NCBI GenBank assembly: GCA_035607415.1
Contig: DATNAQ010000031.1
Coordinates: forward strand, 62,001 to 126,000
DNA from: JAQBQH01 sp035607415
GTDB lineage: Bacteria > Myxococcota_A > Polyangia > Palsa-1104
DNA: 64,000 bases
Direction of reading: 5' to 3'
Shown: piece by piece, positions 35,673 through 43,520 of the stretch
Layout: each line of letters begins with the position of its first letter
Numbering within the stretch: the first letter of the stretch is position 1
Program-made: the position numbers and the translations under genes
Notes under the pieces: generated by a model
Told to the model about the DNA's origin: nothing
Databases searched by the model: none
The model's input: the letters and a program-made list of their open reading frames with translations, nothing else

Positions 35673-37400
35673 CTACGGTGCGACGTTGGCGTCGCCGCCC
35701 GGGGTGGGATCGCCGTCGGATTCGGAGTCGTCTGGCGTCGGCGTCGCGGGAATCTCGCCGTTGCGCTCGCCCGCGTTCGGCGACGGCTGATCGCTGCGCA
35801 GATACGAGAGCATCGCCTCGACCATACGTACCTGCGCGTGGCGCACCTCGTTGGTGCGACGATGGCGGAATCCCTCGACGAAGATCGAGAAGATGAGCAC
35901 GTCGTCCTTGTCGCCGACGTAGCCCGACAGCGCCGACACGCCGTTGAGCGTGCCGGTCTTGGCGCGCACGAGCCCGACCGCGTCGGTGCCCATGAAGCGA
36001 TTACGGATGGTGCCGTCGATGCCGGCGATCGCCAGCGACGTCAAGAAATCCGGCGCCACCGAGATGTCGTAGTAGAGCTTGCGCAACAGCGACGACAGAT
36101 CCTGCGGCGTGATGCGGTTCTCGTGCGTGAGCCCCGAACCGTTGACGATCTTGTAGGCGCCGGGCTTGATCCCCTCGCTCGTCAGAAAATCGGTGACCGC
36201 GCGCGTTCCCTTGGCGAGCGTGCCGGGCGCGCCGTACATCTCGCCGCCGAGCGTCTTGTAAATCGCCTCGGCGACGAAGTTGTTCGACGGCTTGTTCGAG
36301 ATGCGGCACACCTCCGACAGCGGCGCCGAGATGTGCTCGGCCAGCATCGTCGGCGCGGCCACGTTGCCGTTGCGCACGCGGCCGGTGAGCTCGATGCCGA
36401 AGTCGCCGAACGCCGAACGCAGCACCGACGCGGCCAGGAGCGAGCCATCGGCGAGGCGGCGCAGGTCGACGTAGTCGTCACGGTTGTCGGCGATGCGCCC
36501 GCGCACCGTCACGATCAGCCGGTCGTCCTTCTTGTACGAGTCGATGCGCAAGCGCGACCGCTTGCCGTGCACCGTCGTCGTCTGGTTCTCGACGCCGAAC
36601 ATCTCGACCTTCGGCTCGACGCTGACGATGGCCGGATGGCCGACATCGCCCGGACGCACGCGCACGCCGTAGGTGTTGCGGTTGAGGATGAGCGCACCCT
36701 CGCCGTCGCCTGGATCGTCCGGCTTGTGCCCGCGCGCGTGGAAGCGCGGGTCGGCGACGAGATCGCCCTCGATGCGCTGGACGCCGCGCGCCGACAACGC
36801 GCGCGCGATCTCGGCGACGTCGGTCGTGGTCAGCGACGGATCGCCGTTGCCGCGCAGCACGACGTCGCCGTGCACGACCCCGTCGGCGTCGGGCTCGGGT
36901 CCGTAGAGCGACGTGTGATAGCGAAAATCGGCGCCGAGAAGGGACATCGCGGCAGCGGTCGTGAGGATTTTGGTGTTGGACGCGGGGTTGAACGGTACCG
37001 CGGCGTTGTGCGCGAAGAGCACGTCGCCGTTCGACGCCTGCATGACCTCGACGCCGACCTTGGTGCGGTTGAGCGGCGCGTCGTGGAGGACCGCCACCAG
37101 GCGGTCGCGTAGCTTGGCGATGCGAATCTCACGTGGATCGTTCGGATCGGCGACCTCGCGTGGCGCCGTCGCCGTGTCGCGACGGAGCGGCGCTGCCGCC
37201 GGTGGCTTCTTCGTCGGCAGCAGACGCGCCTGGCGTGCGCTGTTGCGCGTCGCCGGCGTGATCGGCGCGCGCGCCTTCGGCTTGTGCGCGACGAACCGCT
37301 TCGCGACGGCTGGCTTGTGCCCCACCACCGCGAACGCGGGCGTCATCGAACCGAACGCCACCGCGGACGCGACGGCCAAGCCAAGTCTACGAGTCACCAC
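35673..37400 (-). CDS. dacB: D-alanyl-D-alanine carboxypeptidase/endopeptidase (PBP4, DacB type)
   Basis: A 575-residue secreted peptidase of the S13 family that trims or cleaves peptidoglycan cross-links in the periplasm. After a signal sequence and a Lys/Arg/Pro-rich stretch, the active-site motifs are in order: S-x-x-K in FNPASNTKILTTAAAM, S-x-N in RISNKPSNNFVAEAI and K-T-G in VRAKTGTLNGVSALSGY. The large insert between the first two is typical of PBP4. The C-terminus is an acidic Pro/Asp tail. GTG 37400 or the adjacent GTG 37397 is the start, given the promoter just upstream. Confidence 0.92.
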   Translation of the reverse strand: MVTRRLGLAVASAVAFGSMTPAFAVVGHKPAVAKRFVAHKPKARAPITPATRNSARQARLLPTKKPPAAAPLRRDTATAPREVADPNDPREIRIAKLRDRLVAVLHDAPLNRTKVGVEVMQASNGDVLFAHNAAVPFNPASNTKILTTAAAMSLLGADFRYHTSLYGPEPDADGVVHGDVVLRGNGDPSLTTTDVAEIARALSARGVQRIEGDLVADPRFHARGHKPDDPGDGEGALILNRNTYGVRVRPGDVGHPAIVSVEPKVEMFGVENQTTTVHGKRSRLRIDSYKKDDRLIVTVRGRIADNRDDYVDLRRLADGSLLAASVLRSAFGDFGIELTGRVRNGNVAAPTMLAEHISAPLSEVCRISNKPSNNFVAEAIYKTLGGEMYGAPGTLAKGTRAVTDFLTSEGIKPGAYKIVNGSGLTHENRITPQDLSSLLRKLYYDISVAPDFLTSLAIAGIDGTIRNRFMGTDAVGLVRAKTGTLNGVSALSGYVGDKDDVLIFSIFVEGFRHRRTNEVRHAQVRMVEAMLSYLRSDQPSPNAGERNGEIPATPTPDDSESDGDPTPGGDANVAP

Positions 37401-37405
37401 CCGGT

Positions 37406-37434
37406 ATTGTGAGCGGTGCAGCGACGGGACGCAA
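37406..37434 (-). promoter_or_regulatory. Leaderless-type promoter of dacB
   Basis: On the minus strand TTGCGT (37434-37429), a 17-base spacer and CACAAT (37411-37406) end five bases before GTG 37400 and eight before GTG 37397. The start point would fall on the tandem GTG codons. Confidence 0.5.
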
Positions 37435-37449
37435 CAGAAGCGAGCAGAA

Positions 37450-37941
37450 TCAGGCTGCAGCCGGTGTCGTCAGATACTTCTCGAGCTCGAGCGGAGCGAA
37501 GATCTCGCTCTTGTTCGACGCATCGAGGAACAACAGGTAGGCGGCGACTTCAGCCTTGTCGTGCTTCTCGAACAGCTTCTTGCCGGCCTCCACCAGCTTC
37601 TCCGGGGCCGACGTCTGCATGAAGTCCGCGTCGGTGAGCCCGTCCTCGTGCGGAACCTCGAGCGTGGTGAGGAACGAGCCGAGCATCGGCCGGCGGGTGC
37701 GGGTCAGCCACTCGAACAGGAGCGTGGCGGCGGTGGTGGCCGCGGCGGTGCTCGACACGGAGCGCCAGACCCGATTGGCCCAGTCGTCGTTCCGCTTGCG
37801 GGTGGAGGTATGGCTGGCCAGGCGATTGGTGGGAATCTTCGCCTCGCGCAGCACCTTTTTCATCGCCTCGGCCGTGAGCTCCAGAAAGATGCTTTTCGTC
37901 TTCTGCTCACCGAGCCTGCGACAGATCTCTTCGGGGGCCAT
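37450..37941 (-). CDS. Cytoplasmic protein of unknown function
   Basis: A 163-residue protein starting MAPEEICRRLGEQKTKSIFL. It is mixed-charge and probably helical, with a conserved-looking block LFEWLTRTRRPMLGSFLTTL and a C-terminal segment LLFLDASNKSEIFAPLELEK. No signal peptide, membrane segment or known motif. It sits between the methyltransferase and dacB on the same strand but has its own strong promoter, so it is probably transcribed alone or with dacB. Confidence 0.6.
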   Translation of the reverse strand: MAPEEICRRLGEQKTKSIFLELTAEAMKKVLREAKIPTNRLASHTSTRKRNDDWANRVWRSVSSTAAATTAATLLFEWLTRTRRPMLGSFLTTLEVPHEDGLTDADFMQTSAPEKLVEAGKKLFEKHDKAEVAAYLLFLDASNKSEIFAPLELEKYLTTPAAA

Positions 37942-37951
37942 ACGGCCTTCG

Positions 37952-37981
37952 CTTATAGCCGCGAGAGCGCGCAGCCGTCAA
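37952..37981 (-). promoter_or_regulatory. Strong promoter of the unknown gene at 37941
   Basis: On the minus strand TTGACG (37981-37976), an 18-base spacer and TATAAG (37957-37952) lie ten bases before ATG 37941. Both boxes match consensus in five of six bases. The -35 box overlaps the end of the methyltransferase gene. Confidence 0.65.
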
Positions 37982-38823
37982 CGCAGGCGTCGCCGTCCGA
38001 CGCGGCGGCGGGCCTCGGCGCCGTCGGCGGCACGGGCGTCCAAGGGGGTAGCCAGCCGCTCGACGATGACCTTTTGAAACGCGGGATCGATCTCGCAGCC
38101 GAGCCAGCGCCGCCCGAGCGCCTCGCAGGCGACGAGGGTGGTGCCCGACCCGGCGAACGGATCGACCACGAGCGCTCCGGGACGGCTAGCCGCGGCGACG
38201 AGCCGGCGCACCAGCTCGAGCGGCTTCTGCGTCGGATGCGCGGTCTTCTCGCGCATGCCGTTGGTCAGGGTGGGTACCTCGAACACGTCGCGCGGCTTGG
38301 CGCCGAGTGGATTCGGCTGCCAGACGTAGGGCTTGCCGCCATAACGCGAGCTCTCAGCCTGTGGATGCGAGGGATAGCGCAGCGTATGGGCGTTGTACGG
38401 GACCCGAGCGGCGTCGACGTCGAGGGCGAAGTCGGGACGCCGCAAGTGGAGGAGGCTCTCGTGAGACCGACCCCAGTCGCGCCCAAGGTTCGCTTTGTTA
38501 CGGTAGTACCAGACGAGCCAGCGGCAGCCGGCGAAGTGCGGAGCGGCGACGCCCTTGATGTCGGCGAGCACCTCGGAGAAGCCACAGATGTAGAGCGACC
38601 CGTCCCGCTTGAGCACCCGGGCAGCGGCGGCGATCCAGCGGGCGCTCCAGGCGAGGTACTCGGCGGGGGATCCGAGCGCGTCCCACCGCTCGCGCCCGAG
38701 GTTGTAGGGCGGATCGGCGAAGACGAGGTCGACGCTCTCGGCCGCGAGCCCATCGAGCCAGTCGATCGCGTCCCCACCGTACAGCGTGCCGAGCCCGGTG
38801 GTGGCGACGCGGGTCGCTGTCAT
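37978..38823 (-). CDS. DNA adenine/cytosine-N4 methyltransferase, solitary
   Basis: A 281-residue beta-class DNA methyltransferase. The catalytic motif IV DPPYNLGRE comes first (SVDLVFADPPYNLGRERWDA) and the SAM motif I FAGSGTTLVACEALGRRWLG comes near the C-terminus, with the typical KPLELVRRLV just before it. It transfers methyl from SAM to a base in a specific DNA site. No restriction endonuclease gene is nearby, so it may be a regulatory orphan enzyme. ATG 38823, with a TAGCGT box seven bases upstream, gives a start just before the fold; longer upstream frames overlap the divergent promoter. Confidence 0.88.
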   Translation of the reverse strand: MTATRVATTGLGTLYGGDAIDWLDGLAAESVDLVFADPPYNLGRERWDALGSPAEYLAWSARWIAAAARVLKRDGSLYICGFSEVLADIKGVAAPHFAGCRWLVWYYRNKANLGRDWGRSHESLLHLRRPDFALDVDAARVPYNAHTLRYPSHPQAESSRYGGKPYVWQPNPLGAKPRDVFEVPTLTNGMREKTAHPTQKPLELVRRLVAAASRPGALVVDPFAGSGTTLVACEALGRRWLGCEIDPAFQKVIVERLATPLDARAADGAEARRRVGRRRLR

Positions 38824-38887
38824 GCGGCCGACGCTAACATGGGCGCTGCGCCCGACGCCAAAACCGTGAAAACTCCTGGGGACGATT

Positions 38888-38916
38888 TTGACTTCGACGC
38901 CCCACGTCAGTATCAT
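38888..38916 (+). promoter_or_regulatory. Promoter of the FHA-domain gene
   Basis: TTGACT (38888-38893), a 17-base spacer and TATCAT (38911-38916): both boxes are close to consensus. The GTG start is 28 bases downstream, with GGAG in the leader, so this transcript has a normal short leader. Confidence 0.65.
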
Positions 38917-38944
38917 CGAACGCTAAGTCGCGGAGCCTCGCACA

Positions 38945-39874
38945 GTGCCAACCCCCGCCTACGCTCTGAGATTCATATCGGGAAAGTACCAAGGGGGAGA
39001 ATTCCCGCTGCGGATGGATCGCGAGATCATCGTGGGCCGGTCGAGCGAGCTGGACATGGTGCTGGTCGAGGACATGGTCTCGCGCAAGCACGCCAAGATT
39101 CAGACGACCGGCGATCAGATCGTGATCCAGGACCTCGGCTCGACGAACGGAACGTTCGTCAACGGCGAGAAGATCAAGAAGGTTCGGCTCAAAGAAGGCG
39201 ATCGCATCCTCATCGGGACGTCGATCATCAAGCTGGTGGCGGTGGACTCGTCGCAGGTGGTGACCGAAGGCGAGGCGCGCCAGCGGCTGGAGGCGACCGG
39301 CCAGCGACGAAACGTCAGCGGCGCAAACAAGCCGATGTCGGGGTCGATCGACGAGATCCCGCTGCCGGACCTCCTGCAGCTCCTGTCGACGAGCCGCAAG
39401 AGCGGCGTCCTGTCGGTGCGCGGCGAAGGCGGCCACGGAAGGATCTACCTGCGCAAGGGTCAGATCTACTACTCGACGATCGACGACTCGTACGACCTGT
39501 CCCCGCGCAAAGCGGCGTTCCGCATGCTGACGTGGACGACGGGCACGTTCGAGCTGGAGCCGCCCGACGAAAAGTCGGTGCTGGAAGAGATCCAGGACTC
39601 GACCGAAGCGCTCCTGATGGAGGGGATGCGCCAACTCGACGAGTACAACCGGATCATGCCCGAGCTGCCACAGCGCGAAGATCCGCTCGGCCTGCCGAAC
39701 CCGCTGCAGCCGGCGCTCAAGGAGCTGCAGCCGGCGGAGCTCGACACACTACAGCTGGTGATAAACTACGGCCAGTTCCAGGCCGTGCTCGATCGCAGCC
39801 CGCGCACCGATCTCGAGACGGCGCAGACGTTGTTGACGTTGATCCAAAAGGACTACGTCCTCGTTCGCCACTAG
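38945..39874 (+). CDS. FHA-domain protein with a DUF4388/PATAN-like region
   Basis: A 309-residue cytoplasmic signalling protein. The N-terminal FHA domain (residues ~5-100) has the phosphothreonine-binding residues in IIVGRSSELDMVLVEDMVSR, KHAKIQTTGD and DLGSTNGTFVNGEKI (R, S, N all present). A linker follows, then a ~90-residue region like DUF4388/PATAN (SGSIDEIPLPDLLQLLSTSR, KSGVLSVRGEGGHGRIYL and KGQIYYSTIDD). It likely reads a kinase output by binding a phosphorylated partner. The Ser/Thr kinase at 48993 is one candidate, though that link is inferred. The GTG start is supported by the promoter and GGAG. Confidence 0.85.
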   Translation: MPTPAYALRFISGKYQGGEFPLRMDREIIVGRSSELDMVLVEDMVSRKHAKIQTTGDQIVIQDLGSTNGTFVNGEKIKKVRLKEGDRILIGTSIIKLVAVDSSQVVTEGEARQRLEATGQRRNVSGANKPMSGSIDEIPLPDLLQLLSTSRKSGVLSVRGEGGHGRIYLRKGQIYYSTIDDSYDLSPRKAAFRMLTWTTGTFELEPPDEKSVLEEIQDSTEALLMEGMRQLDEYNRIMPELPQREDPLGLPNPLQPALKELQPAELDTLQLVINYGQFQAVLDRSPRTDLETAQTLLTLIQKDYVLVRH

Positions 39875-39941
39875 CCCGCGCCCGCCGGCTGCTGGCGGCG
39901 CTCGCGCGCGCGTGGAATTCGTGCGGCCGATGGGTCTGGAC

Positions 39942-39947
39942 TATCCT
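39942..39947 (+). promoter_or_regulatory. -10 box of the GH5 lipoprotein gene
   Basis: TATCCT ends seven bases before ATG 39955. The best -35 candidate is TTCGTG (39918-39923) with an 18-base spacer, which is weak. A leaderless or nearly leaderless transcript is predicted. Confidence 0.45.
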
Positions 39948-39954
39948 GCGCCGC

Positions 39955-41352
39955 ATGAAGCTCGCCTCGCTGCTGCCGTTCGTCGTCGTGCTGGTCGCGA
40001 CGCTCTCCGGCTGCTCGTCGTCGCAACCGCACTACGCGCCGCTCGACATCGATCACGGTCAGCTCATCGGCCCTGACGGCCGCGTCGTCATCCTGCGCGG
40101 CATCAACGCGCGCGTCGCCGGCCTGTTCGACGTCACCTTCGACGACGGCCGTGCGCCGCTCGAGACGATCCCCGACTTGTCCGACGACGACGTCGCGCGC
40201 ATGGCGTCGATGGGCTTCAACCTCCTGCGTCTGCCGCTGTCGTGGAGCGGATTCGAGCCCGAGCCGGGCATGTGGGTGCCGCCGTTCCTCGACAAGGTCC
40301 AGGCCGTCGTGACCTCCTGCCGCGAGCACGGCATCTATGTCCTCCTCGACGTGCACCAGGACGCGTGGTCAAAGGAGATCGGTGAAGACGGCGCGCCGCT
40401 GTGGGCGATCTCGCCGCCGCCGCCGATGCTCCTCGGCGGTCCGCTCACCGACCTCGGCGACCGCCGCCTGTCTTCGCAAGTGATGAACGCATTCAGCGGC
40501 TTCTTCACAGATGACGCCGACATGCTGCAGGAGAAGTTCACCTACATGGTGCAGCAGCTCCTCGTCCGCTTCCGCGGCGATCCCGCCGTCGTCGGCATCG
40601 AGATCTTCAACGAGCCGCTGGCCACCGACGACGAGCTGCTCGCCTTCCACACCAAGGTCGCCGGCGCCATCCGCGACTCGGATCCGCAGCGGCTGTTCGC
40701 GTTCGAACCGCCGGCGACGCGCAACATCATCGACTCGGCAAGCCTCGCCAGCCAGCCGTTTCCCGTCGGTGGTGGCGTCTATGCGCCGCACATCTACACT
40801 GCCGTGTTCAACAACGACGTGCGCCTCACCAACGATACCTACGAAGCGCCGCTCGCCGCGTCGGTGCAGAACGCACGCGACGAAGCCGACGCATGGGGCA
40901 CGCCGCTCCTCATCGGCGAGCTCGGCGTCGGTCCACAGCAGCCGAACGCGCTCGCCTGGATCGGCCACGCCTACGACGCGGCCGACGCCGTCTTCGCCTC
41001 GGCTGCCTTCTGGGTCTGGAAGGAGCAGGACCAGGGACAATGGGGCCTGTTCGCGCATGCCGTCGACGGGACGTGGCACGACCGCCCCGACATGATCGCC
41101 GCCGTCGCGCGCCCCTACGCCAAGGCGATCGGCGGCAAGCCGACCGTGATGTCGTGGGACGGCACCACCTTCACGCTCGCATTCGAGCCGCGCGCAGGCA
41201 TCGCCCACCGGCACGACATCTTCTTCCCGTCGCCAACGCCGCTCATCGCTTGTGACGGCGAGACGCTCGCCGGCGCGGACGTCACAGTCGACCCGCCGAC
41301 TTCCACGTTCTCGATCCGCTGCGATGGGGTGGTGACCCTGACGCGCCAATAA
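39955..41352 (+). CDS. GH5-family lipoprotein resembling endoglycosylceramidase
   Basis: A 465-residue protein with a lipoprotein signal (MKLASLLPFVVVLVATLSGC, C20). The barrel has glycoside hydrolase family 5 motifs: ILRGINARVAGLF, FNLLRLPLSWSGFEPEPGMW, IYVLLDVHQDAW, acid/base E in GIEIFNEPLATDD, HIYTAVFN and nucleophile E in TPLLIGELGVGP. The order and spacing resemble endoglycoceramidases, which cut glycan from glycosphingolipids, with a C-terminal beta domain. Sphingolipids occur in many myxobacteria, so either self or prey lipids are possible substrates. That is inference. The stop codon lies in a 20-base tandem repeat. Confidence 0.85.
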   Translation: MKLASLLPFVVVLVATLSGCSSSQPHYAPLDIDHGQLIGPDGRVVILRGINARVAGLFDVTFDDGRAPLETIPDLSDDDVARMASMGFNLLRLPLSWSGFEPEPGMWVPPFLDKVQAVVTSCREHGIYVLLDVHQDAWSKEIGEDGAPLWAISPPPPMLLGGPLTDLGDRRLSSQVMNAFSGFFTDDADMLQEKFTYMVQQLLVRFRGDPAVVGIEIFNEPLATDDELLAFHTKVAGAIRDSDPQRLFAFEPPATRNIIDSASLASQPFPVGGGVYAPHIYTAVFNNDVRLTNDTYEAPLAASVQNARDEADAWGTPLLIGELGVGPQQPNALAWIGHAYDAADAVFASAAFWVWKEQDQGQWGLFAHAVDGTWHDRPDMIAAVARPYAKAIGGKPTVMSWDGTTFTLAFEPRAGIAHRHDIFFPSPTPLIACDGETLAGADVTVDPPTSTFSIRCDGVVTLTRQ

Positions 41353-41384
41353 GGGGCACACTTGGCCAATAAGGGGCACACTTG
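41345..41384 (+). repeat. 20-bp perfect tandem repeat across the GH5 stop codon
   Basis: The unit GCCAATAAGGGGCACACTTG occurs twice head to tail (41345-41364 and 41365-41384). The first copy contains the TAA stop of the GH5 gene (41350-41352). The second is non-coding. It is more AT-rich than its surroundings. No terminator-like stem is formed. Confidence 0.8.
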
Positions 41385-41438
41385 ACCTCTGGAACGGAAC
41401 TTCGGCGGTAGCTGAACCGCGCGAGTCGCCCGTCAGCG

Positions 41439-42659
41439 TCAGGCGGCCGTCCGCGCCTGCGAATGCTTCAAGGTGCCGTGCGCAACCGCCTCGGCGTCGA
41501 TGGTGAAGCAATCTCCCTTGCAGCTCGGAAGCTCGAACATCGCGTCGAGCAGCAGCTCCTCCATCACGGCGCGCAGACCGCGCGCCCCCGCTTTACGCGT
41601 GAGCGCCTGCGCGGCGATCGCAAAGAGTCCGTCGGGAGTGCAATCGAGTCGGGCGCCGTCCATCTCGAAGAGTCGTTGGTACTGCTTCAAGATCGCGTCG
41701 CGCGGCTCGGTCATGATGCGCATGAGCATCGCCTCGTCGAGCGGCGTCAGGCCGACCCGCACCGGGAAGCGCCCGACAAACTCGGGCAGCAGCCCGAAGC
41801 GAAAGAGGTCCTCGGGCACGACGTCGTGAAACGGCGCCGACGGGTCTGGAAGATCCGCCGACAGAAAACCGCTACGGCGTTCGCAGGTCCGCTCGTGAAT
41901 GCGGCGGCTGAGCCCTTCGAAGGCCCCGCCGCCGATGAACAGGATGTTCGAAGTGTCGATCTCGACAGGTTCGCCACCCATCCCGTTCTTATCGGCGCCC
42001 ATGCGAACGACGACGCGTTTGCCCTCGAGGATCTTGAGCAGGCCCTGCTGCACGCCCTCGCCCGACACGTCGCGGTCGTGGCCCGGGCGCTTGGCGAGCT
42101 TGTCGATCTCGTCGAGGTAGATGATGCCCTTCTGCGCGCGCTCGACGTTGTTGTCGGCCGCGCGCAGGAGCTTCGCAATCACCGATTCGACGTCCTCACC
42201 GACGTACCCCGCCTGCGTCAGCGGTGTGGCGTCGGCCATGGTGAACGGCACGTCGAGCAGGCGTGCGAGCGTCCTCGCCAGGTGCGTCTTGCCCGTGCCG
42301 GGCGGCCCGATGAGGATGATGTTCGCCTTGGTCAGCTCGACGTCGCTGATCTGCGCGCCGAGCTGCGTGCGCTTGAGGTGATTGTAGACGGCGACGGCGA
42401 GCATTCGCTTCGCGCGCTCCTGGCCGATCACCCACTCGTCGAGACGTTCCTTGATCTCCTTCGGCTTCGTTGGACGCGTCGAGGCCTCGGGCGGCGGCGC
42501 GTGGCGAGTGCGGCGATCGTCGGCCAACAGCTGCCGGCATACCGATACGCAGCGATCACAAATGTAGACGTTCGGTCCTGCCACCAGCTTGCGGACCTCG
42601 CCTCGCGGACGGCCGCAAAAGGCACAACGGCGGTCACCACTCTCACGACGATAGCTCAT
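41439..42659 (-). CDS. clpX: ClpX-like AAA+ unfoldase with altered ClpP-docking loop
   Basis: A 406-residue ClpX-family ATPase. Order of features: zinc-binding C4 domain (CAFCGRPRG and ICDRCVSVC), Walker A GPPGTGKTHLARTLARLL, pore loop TQAGYVGEDVESV, Walker B GIIYLDEIDKLAKRPG, and sensor-2 RKAGARGLRAVMEELLLDAM. Where ClpX has its I-G-F loop for docking on ClpP, this protein reads CERRSGFLSADL, so Ile is replaced by Ser and the flanks differ. It may work without ClpP or with another partner, possibly as a paralogue of a canonical ClpX elsewhere. No clpP or tig is beside it. ATG 42659; ATG 42686 is possible. Confidence 0.85.
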   Translation of the reverse strand: MSYRRESGDRRCAFCGRPRGEVRKLVAGPNVYICDRCVSVCRQLLADDRRTRHAPPPEASTRPTKPKEIKERLDEWVIGQERAKRMLAVAVYNHLKRTQLGAQISDVELTKANIILIGPPGTGKTHLARTLARLLDVPFTMADATPLTQAGYVGEDVESVIAKLLRAADNNVERAQKGIIYLDEIDKLAKRPGHDRDVSGEGVQQGLLKILEGKRVVVRMGADKNGMGGEPVEIDTSNILFIGGGAFEGLSRRIHERTCERRSGFLSADLPDPSAPFHDVVPEDLFRFGLLPEFVGRFPVRVGLTPLDEAMLMRIMTEPRDAILKQYQRLFEMDGARLDCTPDGLFAIAAQALTRKAGARGLRAVMEELLLDAMFELPSCKGDCFTIDAEAVAHGTLKHSQARTAA

Positions 42660-42728
42660 CCGACAATGTGGTTGAGCAACGCCCATGCCACGAGCGAGCG
42701 GATGCGCAAATCGGTTACGCGGAGAACC

Positions 42729-43520
42729 TCACTTCTTCAGCGCATACAGTACGTGGCGGTAGACTTCCTCGCTCATGACGAGCGACGAGTGCCCGAGGGG
42801 AACCGTGAGCGACTCCGAGCCATCGAGCGGCGTAGAGGCGACCGGGCAGACCCAGTCGCGCTCAGCCGCGATGGTGAAGTATTGGACGCTTTCCGGCAAA
42901 ATCCCCGCCGCCAGCTCCTTGAGGAAGCGGCTGCCTGGTAGGAGCTGCCAGGCGCTCGAGGAGATGAGGCCCATCGTCGCCACCCCGAGCAGCGCCGACC
43001 AGGTACCGCGCTGGGGCGTGCCCATCATGACGAGCTTGCGGACGCGCTCGTGGCCGCCGAGCTTCTTGACGTAGTAGAGCCCGATCAGGCCGCCCATCGA
43101 GTGACCGACGATGTCGATCTTCTTCACCGACGTCTGCGCGAGGATCGATTCGATCTTGCGGTGGATCAGAAATGCCGACGTGCGGATGTCGCGGACGTTG
43201 AGGGAGCCGAGGTTGAACGAGAAGACGCAGAGCCCGTCGTCGTTGAGCCGGCGTTCGAGGATGTACATCGAGCCCCGCGTCCCGAGGTAGCCGTGGATGA
43301 GCAGAACCGGCGGACGCGACTCGTCGACGGTGTCGAAGAACGCCTTGCGTTTGATGCGATTGCCGCGCGCCAGATGACGGACGTACGAGAGCGCGTGGCG
43401 TGCGCCGTACAGATCGTGCCGCACCGCGGTGTCGATGCGACGCAAACGAACGCCGGGGCGCTTGAGTAGACGCGCGAAACGGCCGAGGTACGAGTCGTCG
43501 CCTTCCTTCTTCGATCTCAA
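42729..43520 (-). CDS. Lipase-like alpha/beta hydrolase
   Basis: A 263-residue alpha/beta hydrolase resembling LipA/PGAP1-type lipases. It has the oxyanion segment PPVLLIHGYLGTRGSM, the nucleophile elbow VKKIDIVGHSMGGLIGLYYV (Ser in G-H-S-M-G), MMGTPQRGTWSAL, and a late His in VPLGHSSLVMSEEVYRHVL. There is no signal peptide. No ATG fits. TTG 43520 forms a TTGA overlap with the acyl-CoA dehydrogenase stop and has AAGGG 11 bases upstream, so coupled initiation is likely. Both products may handle acyl chains. Confidence 0.75.
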   Translation of the reverse strand: MRSKKEGDDSYLGRFARLLKRPGVRLRRIDTAVRHDLYGARHALSYVRHLARGNRIKRKAFFDTVDESRPPVLLIHGYLGTRGSMYILERRLNDDGLCVFSFNLGSLNVRDIRTSAFLIHRKIESILAQTSVKKIDIVGHSMGGLIGLYYVKKLGGHERVRKLVMMGTPQRGTWSALLGVATMGLISSSAWQLLPGSRFLKELAAGILPESVQYFTIAAERDWVCPVASTPLDGSESLTVPLGHSSLVMSEEVYRHVLYALKK

